Assembly (NCBI GenBank): GCA_965250215.1 | Contig: CBDFNN010000004.1 | Location: forward strand, 1,054,001 to 1,118,000 | Reading direction: 5' to 3' | DNA from: CBDFNN01 sp965250215 | GTDB taxonomy: Bacteria; Bacteroidota; Rhodothermia; Rhodothermales; DATKEJ01 | Length of the DNA stretch: 64,000 nt | Part shown: positions 1-9,169 of the stretch, piece after piece | How positions within the stretch are numbered: the stretch's first letter is position 1 | How the letters are laid out: each line of letters begins with the position of its first letter | Position numbers and translations under genes: made by a program | The notes under the pieces: generated by a model | What the model saw: the letters and a program-made list of their open reading frames with translations, nothing else | Databases searched by the model: none | Told to the model about the DNA's origin: nothing

Positions 1-1209
1 CTCTTTGCCTTGATAGTCAACTTTGGAATCTTTCTCAAAGCCGGCCAATCAATAGTAGCGAGAGCTCTTCAGCGACTCAAGATGCCCTTTGCCGAGTGGT
101 TGATGGCTTCGCTTTCCATTGCGGTCATTGCTGCCCTGCGATCCCTACCGGTAACCTTTTCCTTTCCGGATTATTTCTACTTCTTCGTTGTGCCACTATT
201 TGCACTCAGTATCGTGGTGGCGATTGCGGCGATCAATGGCTACAGCAAACTTGGTCGGAGAAAGACCTCGGCGGCGTTTGTAGGGGTCGGATTAGCTTTT
301 CTTTTTGTTGCGAGCCTCTCCTTCTTCGTCAAAGAGATCGCCTTTTCAAGATTGGTGGTCTTGTTCGGATTTGGCTTATCAGGCTCTTTGATCTCTGTTT
401 CCAGATGGATTAGAAAAGAGTTGAGTGATCGGAGTATCGGAAAGAGACAAGCGGTCTTAATAGGAGGCCGATCCGAGGCGCTAAGACTCGATCAACTTTT
501 GCGCTCACATTCAAAGCGACCCTTCGATCTGCTTGGATATGTTGATTTGGATTCGTCGAGAGACACAGAGAAGCGGGCGGTACAAATTTTACCCAGGCTG
601 GGTGAACTTTCGCAGCTTCGGGATATCATTCGCGTCAGATATGTGGACGATCTAGTGTTCTCCGCCGATGATGTTTCAAACCAGATAATTCTGGAGACTA
701 TTAGGGAAGTCGGTGATCTCCCCGTCGACTGTAAAATTTTGTCTTCCGGTGCTGAACACGTAATAGGCAAATCGTTTATTGGGAGTGTCGAGCCCTTTGA
801 TGAGCTGATTAGTGCTGAGGAGCGAGTGGCTGAGCCACGAAGTATCTTGCTGCGTCGACTCATAGACTTACCTTTTGGACTTTTGGGACTCATCCTTCAC
901 GTCATCCTATTTCCCTTTAGATTGTTAACAGGTGAAACTTCGATCTTCAACAGGCTAGGCCGCTTCACAAAAAGAAGCGTCGACCTGTTATTTGGTCGTA
1001 AAACTTTTGTAGGTTTACACAGTGAGGAAGAGATAGATATTCCAGAAGCCTGGGGTTTGAGTGAAGGAATAATTCCTATTGTACCTTTGAATGTGGAAAT
1101 TACCGAGGAAGAGAGGAAACAGGCCTATTGGAACTACGTCGAGACCCAATCATTGGGACTCGATCTAAGAATTACTTGGGATCGATTAAGGAAAAGACAA
1201 CTAATCTAG
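1..1209 (+). CDS. Membrane glycan-assembly protein with Rossmann and sugar-transferase-like C-terminus (5' partial)
   Basis: The reading frame is open to base 1, so the N-terminus lies outside the window; the TTG at position 10 is unlikely to be the true start. The visible part has about four hydrophobic segments (roughly residues 30-131), then a Rossmann-like nucleotide-binding start (AVLIGGRSEALRL, about residue 148), then another hydrophobic stretch (about 285-308). The tail ends like polyprenyl-phosphate sugar transferases (WNYVETQSLGLDLRI). It lacks their catalytic block (no KFRTM, no SLDELPQ, no GPRP), so it is probably not an active initiating transferase. Similar tails occur in Bacteroidota proteins fused to an N-terminal GT2 glycosyltransferase; whether a GT2 domain lies upstream cannot be seen. 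accA follows 29 bases downstream on the same strand. Role in envelope glycan synthesis is inferred. Confidence 0.6.
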   Translation, partial: LFALIVNFGIFLKAGQSIVARALQRLKMPFAEWLMASLSIAVIAALRSLPVTFSFPDYFYFFVVPLFALSIVVAIAAINGYSKLGRRKTSAAFVGVGLAFLFVASLSFFVKEIAFSRLVVLFGFGLSGSLISVSRWIRKELSDRSIGKRQAVLIGGRSEALRLDQLLRSHSKRPFDLLGYVDLDSSRDTEKRAVQILPRLGELSQLRDIIRVRYVDDLVFSADDVSNQIILETIREVGDLPVDCKILSSGAEHVIGKSFIGSVEPFDELISAEERVAEPRSILLRRLIDLPFGLLGLILHVILFPFRLLTGETSIFNRLGRFTKRSVDLLFGRKTFVGLHSEEEIDIPEAWGLSEGIIPIVPLNVEITEEERKQAYWNYVETQSLGLDLRITWDRLRKRQLI

Positions 1210-1238
1210 AGTTGCGGACAGAGTGAAAATTGAAAAAA

Positions 1239-2216
1239 ATGCATTTATTGGATTTTGAAAAGCCCATAGCAGAATTAGAGACTAAACTTCGAGATCTTCG
1301 GATAATGGATTCCGAAAATCCGACTTTGGATCTGAGCAATGAGATTGCTCAGCTGGAAGAGCGCGTGGAGAATTTACGTTTGTCCATCTATGACGATTTG
1401 ACGAGATGGCAGCGAGTACAAATTGCAAGACATCCGGAAAGACCTTATACGCTCGACTATATCGAAAATCTAACGGAAGATTTTGTCGAACTCCACGGCG
1501 ACCGACTCATGGCAGATGATCCCGCCATCGTAGGAGGACTGGCAAAGTTCAAGGGATCGAGGTGGGGAGGAAATGATCAGTCCGTCGTGATTTTGGGTCA
1601 GCAAAAAGGACGCGATACAAAATCGAGGAAGTACCGACGCTTCGGAATGCCAAACCCAGAGGGTTATCGGAAAGCCAGGAGGCTGATGGAGATGGCTGAA
1701 AAATTCCATCGACCGATTATCACTTTGGTCGACACGCCAGGAGCATTTCCAGGTCTAGAAGCTGAGGAGCACGGCCAGGCTGAGGCGATCGCTAAGAACC
1801 TAGTAGTGATGTCAAGGCTAACAGTCCCGATCATCGTTGTGATCATCGGTGAAGGAGCATCCGGGGGAGCCCTAGGAATAGCTGTCGGAGATAGAATTTT
1901 AATGCTCGAAAACACATGGTATTCAGTTATCTCGCCCGAGAGCTGTTCTTCGATTCTCTGGAGATCTTGGGACTACAAGGAGCAAGCTGCCTTTGCTCTC
2001 AAATTGACGGCAAAAGATTTGCAAGATACCGGCATTATTGACGGTATTGTACCAGAGCCCATAGGTGGTGCACATCGGGACCCCAAGACTGCATATGAGA
2101 ATGTTGGGAGTCACATTAACTCGGCGCTTAAAGAGCTAGCAAAAGTCAAACCAGCTAAGCTTGTAAGAAACAGAATCGATAAATACGATTCGATGGGAGC
2201 TTGGACAGAGGCTTAG
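1239..2216 (+). CDS. accA: Acetyl-CoA carboxylase carboxyltransferase subunit alpha
   Basis: AccA pairs with AccD to move the carboxyl group from biotin (on AccB) to acetyl-CoA, giving malonyl-CoA, the first committed step of fatty acid synthesis in the cytoplasm. The protein is 325 residues, close to the usual 315-325. It opens with the typical LDFEKPIAELETKL helix. The crotonase-like carboxyltransferase core is clear: HGDRLMADDP, LVDTPGAFPG, GEGASGGALGIAVGD and SVISPESCSSILW. A TTG nine bases upstream (1230) is also in frame; the ATG at 1239 places the protein start where the family normally begins. A thioesterase gene follows after 5 bases, suggesting co-transcription. Confidence 0.96.
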   Translation: MHLLDFEKPIAELETKLRDLRIMDSENPTLDLSNEIAQLEERVENLRLSIYDDLTRWQRVQIARHPERPYTLDYIENLTEDFVELHGDRLMADDPAIVGGLAKFKGSRWGGNDQSVVILGQQKGRDTKSRKYRRFGMPNPEGYRKARRLMEMAEKFHRPIITLVDTPGAFPGLEAEEHGQAEAIAKNLVVMSRLTVPIIVVIIGEGASGGALGIAVGDRILMLENTWYSVISPESCSSILWRSWDYKEQAAFALKLTAKDLQDTGIIDGIVPEPIGGAHRDPKTAYENVGSHINSALKELAKVKPAKLVRNRIDKYDSMGAWTEA

Positions 2217-2221
2217 GCTCG

Positions 2222-2629
2222 ATGAAAAGCTTCCAATTCTCCAGACGTGTTCGCTACCGTGAATGTGACCCAATGGGTGTTGTTTATCATGTTCATTACC
2301 TCAACTTCTTTGAAGAAGCAAGAACCGAAGCATTGCGTGAATGGGGGATGGCGTACAAGAATCTTGAATCGACAGGGATAATATTACCAGTTGTTGATCT
2401 CGCATTGACCTACCGATTTCCGGCTGAGTATGACGAAGTCCTTCACATTGAAACGCGGGTTGAACAGACTCCTTTGGTAAAATTACGATGTGACTACGAT
2501 TCTTGGGTCATACGTGATGACAAGAAAATCGAGGTAGTCAGCGGGCACGTAACCTTAGCTTTTGTAAATAAGGAGAGTAAAAGGCCTACTCGAGCACCTA
2601 AAGATATTGCTAAACTTTTCGAAGCTTAA
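2222..2629 (+). CDS. Acyl-CoA thioesterase, 4HBT hotdog family
   Basis: This is a single-domain hotdog protein of 135 residues, the usual size for 4-hydroxybenzoyl-CoA thioesterase/YbgC-type enzymes, which hydrolyse acyl-CoA thioesters in the cytoplasm. The signature is present near the N-terminus: RYRECDPMGVVYHVHYLNFF, with the catalytic aspartate (about residue 15) followed by the MGVVYHVHY helix start. A TTG at 2201 would overlap accA; the ATG at 2222, 5 bases after the accA stop, gives the normal family start (MKSFQFSRRVRYRE). It sits between accA and nadC, with nadC starting 2 bases after its stop, so the three genes look like one operon. The substrate cannot be told from sequence. Confidence 0.88.
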   Translation: MKSFQFSRRVRYRECDPMGVVYHVHYLNFFEEARTEALREWGMAYKNLESTGIILPVVDLALTYRFPAEYDEVLHIETRVEQTPLVKLRCDYDSWVIRDDKKIEVVSGHVTLAFVNKESKRPTRAPKDIAKLFEA

Positions 2630-2631
2630 GA

Positions 2632-3516
2632 ATGCTATTGATCAAAGAAGAAGTTCTTAAAACCATCCAAATTGCCTTGGATGAAGACCTTGGAAGCGGA
2701 GATGTAACTACCCAGGCTACTGTTGAGACATCCACGATGGGACGCGCGCGGTTTCTTGCCAAACAAGATGGTGTGCTTTCTGGATTGGAGGTAGCAACTT
2801 GGGTTTTTGAACTCGTTGATCCACGTGTCACCATCGAATGGTCCTTGAATGATGGGGACAGAGTGAGCTCTGGGATCGTTTTTGGCCACGCTGAAGGCTC
2901 AGCCCATTCTCTCCTGATAGCAGAACGACTGGCCTTGAATTTCATGCAACGTATGGGTGGCATTGCGACGGCAAGTGCAAAAATGGTTGAAGCCACAGGA
3001 GATTCGACGACGAAGATTCTGGATACACGAAAAACCGTACCGGGACTTAGAAACCTAGACAAGTATGCCGTGACTTGTGGAGGAGGATTGAATCATCGGA
3101 TCGGATTGTTCGACATGATTCTCATCAAGGACAATCACATTTCGGCACGCGGTGGTATCACTGCGGCTCTCGATGCTGCTCAGGAAGCACACAGATCTGG
3201 TTTTCCCCTGGAAATAGAGACTAGAACTTTGGCAGAACTTCAGGAAGTAGTTGACTACGAAAAGACTAAACCAGATTCAGTTGATCGAGTCCTGCTGGAC
3301 AACATGGTTAAAGTAGAGGATGGAAAAATCGACACATCAATGCTTGAACTGGCCCTCGAAATTGTTGACGGATGTGTTGATACAGAGGCTTCTGGAAATG
3401 TGAATTTGGAAACTGTGCCGGCTATCTCGGCAACTGGAGTGGACTACATTTCAAGTGGTGCTTTGACGCACTCTGTAATGGCGCTCGATATCTCCATGAA
3501 AATCGAGCTTGTTTGA
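2632..3516 (+). CDS. nadC: Nicotinate-nucleotide pyrophosphorylase (carboxylating)
   Basis: NadC (quinolinate phosphoribosyltransferase) converts quinolinate and PRPP to nicotinate mononucleotide, CO2 and PPi in de novo NAD synthesis. The 294-residue protein has the full family pattern: EDLGSGDVTT near the N-terminus, the RKTVPGLRNLDKYAV substrate-binding segment, GGGLNHRIGLFDMILIKDNH in the barrel core, EIETRTLAELQE, VLLDNM, and the C-terminal TGVDYISSGALTHS. It starts 2 bases after the thioesterase stop, so it is probably cotranscribed with accA. It converges with the DUF3857 operon, leaving only 30 bases between stops. nadA and nadB are not in the window; kynurenine-pathway genes lie nearby at 7904-9923. 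Confidence 0.96.
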   Translation: MLLIKEEVLKTIQIALDEDLGSGDVTTQATVETSTMGRARFLAKQDGVLSGLEVATWVFELVDPRVTIEWSLNDGDRVSSGIVFGHAEGSAHSLLIAERLALNFMQRMGGIATASAKMVEATGDSTTKILDTRKTVPGLRNLDKYAVTCGGGLNHRIGLFDMILIKDNHISARGGITAALDAAQEAHRSGFPLEIETRTLAELQEVVDYEKTKPDSVDRVLLDNMVKVEDGKIDTSMLELALEIVDGCVDTEASGNVNLETVPAISATGVDYISSGALTHSVMALDISMKIELV

Positions 3517-3546
3517 TTCTGGCTCCACGGCCTAGCCTTGTAAGCT

Positions 3547-5466
3547 CTAGGATTTACTTTTCACCAAGACAACCTGTCCATGGTCTGAGTCACGGGCTTT
3601 TTTAATGAATACCCTGAACTCTTCATAGCGAGATTTGTCGATGTAAGTCTTGGTCAATTCCTTCTTCCTCGTGTATAGAAGCGATCCGTCTTCAATTGCT
3701 TCTATCTTTGTGTGATAACTTCCGAAATCACTTTTGAGGTCGACCTCTCTAGGTATGGCCTCCACAACGTAGCCCTCTGGGGGGAAGAACTTCAAGGAAT
3801 CGCTGTCGAAATAGGGATAGACTGTAGTTCGAACATCGAAGAGTCTTTCTTCGCCATCTTCTAAAGCATCAAGTGCCGATCCCCCAAGCTCGAATATGTT
3901 TGGGCGAAAGAATATCCGAGAACCAGACTTTTTGGCGTAGCGGCGAAGCTCTAGTTTGAGCGGAAGGTCAATCTGAAGGTCTGGGTTTTCCGTATCAGAA
4001 AAATCAGATTCTATTAATTTGTAAGAAGCCAAGTCAAGGAAAGACGCCAATCGTTCTTCTCGGACACGTTCAGTTTGTCCACCGAATGTAGATCGTACCC
4101 GATCCTGTTGATTTCCGGAATAGCTTGTTAGAAATTCAATGGTTGCATTTCCTTTCTCATCAATCTGAATCTCGCCTTGACGTATCTGTGAGCTTAGTCG
4201 TGAAGGAGTTGAGGGAGTCCTAACAATCTGACTACCGTTTCTTTTGATCAAAAGAACTTTTCGATCTTCAGTAGAATCTCCGAGATGTCCGAAGGGAGCA
4301 GTTTGACTTGTGTTTTCAAGCCAAAGAGTATCTCCTTCAACGTCAGGAATCGCGAGGATAATGTGATTGAATTGATTGCTCGGGAATTCCTCGATCAAGC
4401 TACTGGCTCCTCTCGATGCTTTAACAAGAGCAGGATTGGATTCAATACCCGCCTCTAAAAGGAGGCTAAACATATAGTTTGTCAGCGCCTTGCAATCACC
4501 GTATTTGTTTTCCGAAACATATGAGGCTGGAAAAGTTTGCCATCCTCCAATACCCAATTGAACTGCAACATATCGAGTGTTCTGTTGCATGTAGCGATAG
4601 AGGGCCTCGATTTTCTCTTTCTTGTCAAGCCCCGAGGTCAGTCTTGCAACGCTAGCTTTTTCGGTTGCGGATAGTCTCTGTCGATTGTTGTTGAGTGCGT
4701 GGTACCAATCTCCAAATTCTTGCCAGGAGCTCATGCTCCCCCTGGATTCTCCGATTCTAAATCGTCCCGGCGCGACTCGGACAGCATCGGCTTGATCAGC
4801 CCAAGCCGGGCCATGAGATTCCGGAGTAAATGCGGGCAGGTTTTTTACCGACCAAGTTAGCACATTGGTTTTGTCCCCTTCAACTGCAGAAACTTCAGGT
4901 ATATTTCCTCTGACATGATAACGGACAGGATAATTTAGTGGGTAGCTTACGATAAATGTCGAACTCTTGACAAAGGCGTCACTTTCTGCGGGATACCAGT
5001 CTGGCCAATTGAGTGATTGTTTGTAGTGTAGCTCATAAGAATACTGGACTGTGTAGGGGTACTTATCCTGAGATAGATCAACGTATCTAAGTCGGCTGTC
5101 GGAGTACAGAGTTCCTCCTGAATTCGTAGCTGTATCTACGATATCATCTTTCTTGATCTTCTTGATTTTACTCCCAAAAATGTCGGTGACGACTCCTTCT
5201 AATTTCTTGATCGATCTGAATTTGTCGTACGATACTCCTATTTTTGCGTGCTCGTCTCCCTTCTCATTCAGGATTGTGATTTTCTTACTGACCCTATAGC
5301 GAGCATTGTCGCTATTTTTAATGTCGAATTCCTCATTGGACTGAACGATGATAGCATTGGCATTGTCCAGATTATCAATGTTCACGATTTTTATTTGTGC
5401 CGCAAGCCCACGAGCCGAAACAAGAAAGACGAAAAGGGAAAAGAAGACGCAAGTTTTCTTATCCAT
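3547..5466 (-). CDS. Exported DUF3857 protein with intact transglutaminase-like core
   Basis: A 639-residue exported protein: a signal peptide (hydrophobic FFSLFVFLVSARGLAA), an N-terminal DUF3857 beta-rich domain, then a transglutaminase-like fold. The cysteine of the papain-like triad is present in NKYGDCKALTNYM and the histidine in NQFNHIILAIP; the acidic position is in LWLENTSQ, a glutamate variant I recall as common in this family. The C-terminal third is a beta-rich DUF3858-like region. Function is unknown for most members; peptide or isopeptide hydrolysis or crosslinking at the cell surface is a family-level guess. Its ATG overlaps the end of the upstream DUF3857 gene by 8 bases (5459-5466), so the two are translationally coupled. 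Confidence 0.85.
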   Translation of the reverse strand: MDKKTCVFFSLFVFLVSARGLAAQIKIVNIDNLDNANAIIVQSNEEFDIKNSDNARYRVSKKITILNEKGDEHAKIGVSYDKFRSIKKLEGVVTDIFGSKIKKIKKDDIVDTATNSGGTLYSDSRLRYVDLSQDKYPYTVQYSYELHYKQSLNWPDWYPAESDAFVKSSTFIVSYPLNYPVRYHVRGNIPEVSAVEGDKTNVLTWSVKNLPAFTPESHGPAWADQADAVRVAPGRFRIGESRGSMSSWQEFGDWYHALNNNRQRLSATEKASVARLTSGLDKKEKIEALYRYMQQNTRYVAVQLGIGGWQTFPASYVSENKYGDCKALTNYMFSLLLEAGIESNPALVKASRGASSLIEEFPSNQFNHIILAIPDVEGDTLWLENTSQTAPFGHLGDSTEDRKVLLIKRNGSQIVRTPSTPSRLSSQIRQGEIQIDEKGNATIEFLTSYSGNQQDRVRSTFGGQTERVREERLASFLDLASYKLIESDFSDTENPDLQIDLPLKLELRRYAKKSGSRIFFRPNIFELGGSALDALEDGEERLFDVRTTVYPYFDSDSLKFFPPEGYVVEAIPREVDLKSDFGSYHTKIEAIEDGSLLYTRKKELTKTYIDKSRYEEFRVFIKKARDSDHGQVVLVKSKS

Positions 5467-7444
5467 CAGAAGCCTCTTCCTTACTTTTTTGAAGAACTAT
5501 TTGCTCGCCTTCAATGGTTATCATTTCGTCATAAAAGGTCCGGAGATCTCTGTATTCGTTGGGAGTATAAATGTCGTGTCTAAAAATCAGCTTTGTATGG
5601 ACGGTAATCCTTTGTCCTTCGGCCTGAATTCTGCGTTGTATAAGACCACCCTTGTTCGGTAAACTAAGTCTGATTCCTTTTGGTAGTTCTGTGACGACGT
5701 AGCCATCCGGAATGGTCAAATTTAGAACGTATTCCTTAGTTGTTGGATAGGTGAAGTTGACAGGGAAGGTTCGCTCCTCCAGCTTTAATGGATTTTCTTC
5801 AGTCCTGTCTATTAGGACGTGATCCAAATAAATGAAGTCATTGGCCACGGCACCCATTGCTTCGATATTGAAATTAACTTCAGATTTGAGAGCAAGATGG
5901 AGCGAATCAATATTAGAGATAGAGAGAGAATCTAAGGCAGATTCCTCCCAGTCTTCTGCGATGAATTCATGGATATACTCTTCGTGGTTTTTGTCACTAA
6001 GTAGAGCACGACCAATTAAACCAGCATAGCCCATCTCTGAAGTATTGAGAGTTCCACTCACGTCTCCTTGATCATTAAGCTCGGCGTTGATCATGGTGAC
6101 TCTTCGGTAAATTTCCTTAGGTTTGATATCGATCCAGACGGGTCCTTTTTTCATGATTTTCAATCCGCGCAAATTCAATGCCCTCGTAGGAAGCATACTC
6201 CATGGTCTTAAATTCGAAGTAGCGTCAAGAAGGTGTGTCTGACCACCCATCAAAACTCCGGCGACAACGTAATTGAATTGGTCTAATAGGGGGACACCTT
6301 CGTAAGGTTTTCCGTTGTCTCTCGTACTGAGTAGAACAGGATCAACCTTGAGTCCAGCTTCTCGAAGCATTGCCATGAGAGCGAAGTTGATTTCAGCGGC
6401 GTCGCTTTCCTCCTCTTTGAGAGCGTAGTCAGCCAGGGATTCGTGAGAATAGATTCCACGCCGACCATTCCATTTTGTATGATCTCGGACATATTCATAG
6501 ATCGCGATCATTTTTTCTTTCGCAGAAGGTAATTCACCCAGACCTGCTAGCACCTCCTCGGTTGCTCTTTTGGTCAATTTCCTTGCCTTCATGGCGCCGC
6601 CAAACTGCCGGTGTTCTAAAAGAGTTTTCACCACCGTATTCCAAGAATCAAGCAATACGGTTTTTCGTCCACCAATGAAAAAGCTGTGTAAGTGGAGGTC
6701 GAGCTTTTTAATATGATCCGTCCTTGCTGTCATATAGGGTTCATTTCTAAAGGCAGGAACGTTTTGAAGAACCCATTTGAAAATTTTTCCTTCCATTCTA
6801 TTGATAGGATCGAGGAAGGTCTCGTTTTCATGAACGTCAAATCCAACAATGCCTTGAGCGAGTGTTGTATAAGCAAGAAAATCGGGAAGCTTGACCTCGT
6901 ATTGACTCCATAGGGTAGGCTCAGTCGATTGAAATATCCAGCCTGGGATATTTCCTCCAAAGTCGCCACTCCATCTGTACTCATATTCAATTATTGAACC
7001 TGGCTGTAGATTTGGGAATGTAAATTTTTTGACCTTGTTCTTGCCTTCCAGCTTCTCATCAAAAATTTGCTTCTTGTTTACTTTGTCTTGTTTGATTTTG
7101 CCATTGACAAGATTAAATGTGCCGGCTTTGATGTGTCGGACGTTCTGTTTAAGAGCTGTGTTATATGGGATTTCGACCGATCCCCACTCCTCGAATGCAT
7201 TCTTATCGAAAATTTTTATTCTCGTATGTCTCTCATAGTAGAGCTTAAAATTGCCGTCGAGATTTATGATCGCCTGATCGAAAAGAACGACTGCTTGCGC
7301 ATCCGGATCTTCCGGATAGCCAGTCGAGGCTAAATCAGCCTTACTGATTTTACCATATTTGCTAACCTGCGACAGTGCCGTGTTGACATTAATTGAAAGA
7401 CCTAGCATAATTATTATGCCGACCATAGAGATTGACTTGTTCAT
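5459..7444 (-). CDS. Exported DUF3857 protein with degenerate transglutaminase core
   Basis: A 661-residue exported protein (signal peptide about residues 1-26, MVGIIIMLGLSINVN core). It has the same plan as its downstream neighbour: DUF3857 domain, then a transglutaminase-like fold, then a beta-rich tail. The catalytic residues differ: where the neighbour has GDCKALTNYM this protein has SDAAEINFALMAM, so the cysteine is missing, and the histidine position reads LDQFNYVVAG, with tyrosine. Only the acidic position (HLLDATSNLRP) looks normal. It is therefore probably not a peptidase or transglutaminase and may bind a partner or peptide instead. It is first in a two-gene operon, overlapping the second gene by 8 bases. 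Cysteine-free versions seem common in Bacteroidota (from memory). Confidence 0.83.
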   Translation of the reverse strand: MNKSISMVGIIIMLGLSINVNTALSQVSKYGKISKADLASTGYPEDPDAQAVVLFDQAIINLDGNFKLYYERHTRIKIFDKNAFEEWGSVEIPYNTALKQNVRHIKAGTFNLVNGKIKQDKVNKKQIFDEKLEGKNKVKKFTFPNLQPGSIIEYEYRWSGDFGGNIPGWIFQSTEPTLWSQYEVKLPDFLAYTTLAQGIVGFDVHENETFLDPINRMEGKIFKWVLQNVPAFRNEPYMTARTDHIKKLDLHLHSFFIGGRKTVLLDSWNTVVKTLLEHRQFGGAMKARKLTKRATEEVLAGLGELPSAKEKMIAIYEYVRDHTKWNGRRGIYSHESLADYALKEEESDAAEINFALMAMLREAGLKVDPVLLSTRDNGKPYEGVPLLDQFNYVVAGVLMGGQTHLLDATSNLRPWSMLPTRALNLRGLKIMKKGPVWIDIKPKEIYRRVTMINAELNDQGDVSGTLNTSEMGYAGLIGRALLSDKNHEEYIHEFIAEDWEESALDSLSISNIDSLHLALKSEVNFNIEAMGAVANDFIYLDHVLIDRTEENPLKLEERTFPVNFTYPTTKEYVLNLTIPDGYVVTELPKGIRLSLPNKGGLIQRRIQAEGQRITVHTKLIFRHDIYTPNEYRDLRTFYDEMITIEGEQIVLQKSKEEASDG

Positions 7445-7585
7445 GCCTTCGGGGCTAAGAAATCGTGCTTTACACTCGGACTAATGAGAAAGCAAAGCAG
7501 AATTAAGTGTGAAGTAGTTGCACCGTAAGTTCTTGAAAATATTGGGTAAAATCAAGGATGGAAAGGCATAATCCCGAAGCTTAGA

Positions 7586-7783
7586 TCAAGACGAGGTCTG
7601 CCCAGTGAGTGCTGCGCCTTTCCGGGCGTCTTGGCCATAGTCAAGATCGTCGAGGTCGATTTTTGATTTCTTCTGCGCTATGACTTCGTTAGCTTTCTCA
7701 TGAATGGCGCGTTTTAGGGTTTCTACTTTACACATTCTCCAGTTGAAGTATTTTCCATAACCAAACCGAGCCATAAGACCCAT
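7586..7783 (-). CDS. Small hypothetical protein
   Basis: A possible 65-residue protein rich in lysine and charged residues, with a central stretch that looks helical (KVETLKRAIHEKANEVIAQK) followed by an acidic segment (KIDLDDLDYGQ). A second in-frame ATG at 7774 gives a 62-residue form starting MARFGYGKYFNW. No signal peptide or membrane segment is visible. It lies between the DUF3857 operon and kynU, on the same strand as both, with 120 bases to kynU. I do not recognise a family. The composition is that of a real protein rather than antisense noise, and no larger gene overlaps it, but conservation has not been checked. Confidence 0.45.
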   Translation of the reverse strand: MGLMARFGYGKYFNWRMCKVETLKRAIHEKANEVIAQKKSKIDLDDLDYGQDARKGAALTGQTSS

Positions 7784-7903
7784 AACGGACGAGCGGCTGA
7801 CTTCAGGATGGCGTCAATTTCCTTGCCTTTGAAAAATGATCTTTTCCAGCCGGCCTGTTAATTATTTGCGGACTCTTAGGTATTCGAGTGATTTGAAAAT
7901 AGC

Positions 7904-9169
7904 TTAATCGAAAAGACTAATTGCCTTTATAAGCTTGTCTACTTGGTCAAAGGAGTTGTACATAGGAACGGGTGCGATGCGCAGTACGTCGGGTTCGCGC
8001 CAGTCCAGAAGAAAGCCCTGCTCCTCCAGTTCATCTATGGTGGCTTTGCTTGCTTCTTTTAGTCGTACAGATAGTTGTGCTCCTCTTTGCTCAGGATCGC
8101 TAGGACTGATAATTTCGGCCCTTTCAGCAAGCCTTCTTTCGATTTGAAATTCGGCGAATCCTGTGAGCAGTTTACTCTTCTGTCTCAAAGCATTCATTCC
8201 AACTTCCGAAAACAACTCAGCAGAGGCCCTAAGTGGTGCCATTGAAAGTATAGGTAGGTTGGAGACTTGCCAGGCCTCTGCACCAGGCGCTGGATCAAAG
8301 TCGTCGGGCATTAAAAATCGGGAGCTTAGATCCTGCCCCCACCAACCTTCAAATCTAGGAAGAGACACGGAGTGATGTTTTTCATGAATGAAGCAGCCCG
8401 AAAGTGAACCTGGACCTCCGTTGAAATATTTGTAGGAACACCAAACGGCAAAGTCAGGCCCCCAATCGTGTAGTTTCAAGGGCACATTTGCAAAAGCGTG
8501 GGCGAGATCAAATCCAACTAGACAACCCTTTTCGTGAGCTTTATTGGTGATTGTCGCGAGATCAAAATATTGACCGCTCAGATAGTTAACCCCACCTAGC
8601 ATTACCAGCGCCGTCTCGTCTCCATGTTTATCAATTGAATCAAGAATTTGACTTTTTCCCAGCAATTCACCCTGCTCGGGTTTTAGAACGATTAGGTTTT
8701 TCTCTGGGTCAAGACCATGCCATCGTAGCTGAGAATTGATTGCATATCTATCCGAGGGGAAAAGACCGTGTTCCACGATGATTTTACGTCGCCGCCCTTC
8801 TGGTCGATAAAAGCTGACCATCATGAGGTGCAGGTTAATCGAGAGGGTATTCATCAATGTCACTTCGGACGGTCTCGCCCCGACCATGCCGGACATGACT
8901 TCAGAAATATCTTTGTGATAATGCATCCATGGTGCCTTCCCTTCGAAGTGACCTTTTACCGCACTTCGTCTCCAGGACATAAGGACTTGCTCGATATACT
9001 TCGAGCTCGATCTTGCCTGCAGCCCCAATGAATGACCACAGAAATAGCTGAGTTTTTGGCCCTTGGATGAGTCCGGAATATGAAATAACTGAGAGTAACT
9101 GCTAAGGGGGTCAACCGAATCTAGGAACTGTGATCCCTGCTCAAAAAGCTGATTGCTAGCTCTATCCAT
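7904..9169 (-). CDS. kynU: Kynureninase
   Basis: PLP-dependent enzyme that cleaves L-kynurenine to anthranilate and alanine in tryptophan breakdown. About 421 residues, normal for the family. Visible markers: GHSLGLQ near the N-terminus, NTLSINLHLMM, FPSDRYAINSQLRWHG, the aspartate that pairs with the PLP ring nitrogen in GFDLAHAFANVPLKLHDW, and the PLP lysine in WCSYKYFNGGPGSLSG. The ATG at 9169 (MDRASNQLFEQG) is preferred to one 36 bases upstream. It overlaps the stop of the upstream formamidase by 8 bases, so the two enzymes acting in sequence are translationally coupled. The tryptophan dioxygenase needed before them is not in the window. Confidence 0.93.
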   Translation of the reverse strand: MDRASNQLFEQGSQFLDSVDPLSSYSQLFHIPDSSKGQKLSYFCGHSLGLQARSSSKYIEQVLMSWRRSAVKGHFEGKAPWMHYHKDISEVMSGMVGARPSEVTLMNTLSINLHLMMVSFYRPEGRRRKIIVEHGLFPSDRYAINSQLRWHGLDPEKNLIVLKPEQGELLGKSQILDSIDKHGDETALVMLGGVNYLSGQYFDLATITNKAHEKGCLVGFDLAHAFANVPLKLHDWGPDFAVWCSYKYFNGGPGSLSGCFIHEKHHSVSLPRFEGWWGQDLSSRFLMPDDFDPAPGAEAWQVSNLPILSMAPLRASAELFSEVGMNALRQKSKLLTGFAEFQIERRLAERAEIISPSDPEQRGAQLSVRLKEASKATIDELEEQGFLLDWREPDVLRIAPVPMYNSFDQVDKLIKAISLFD

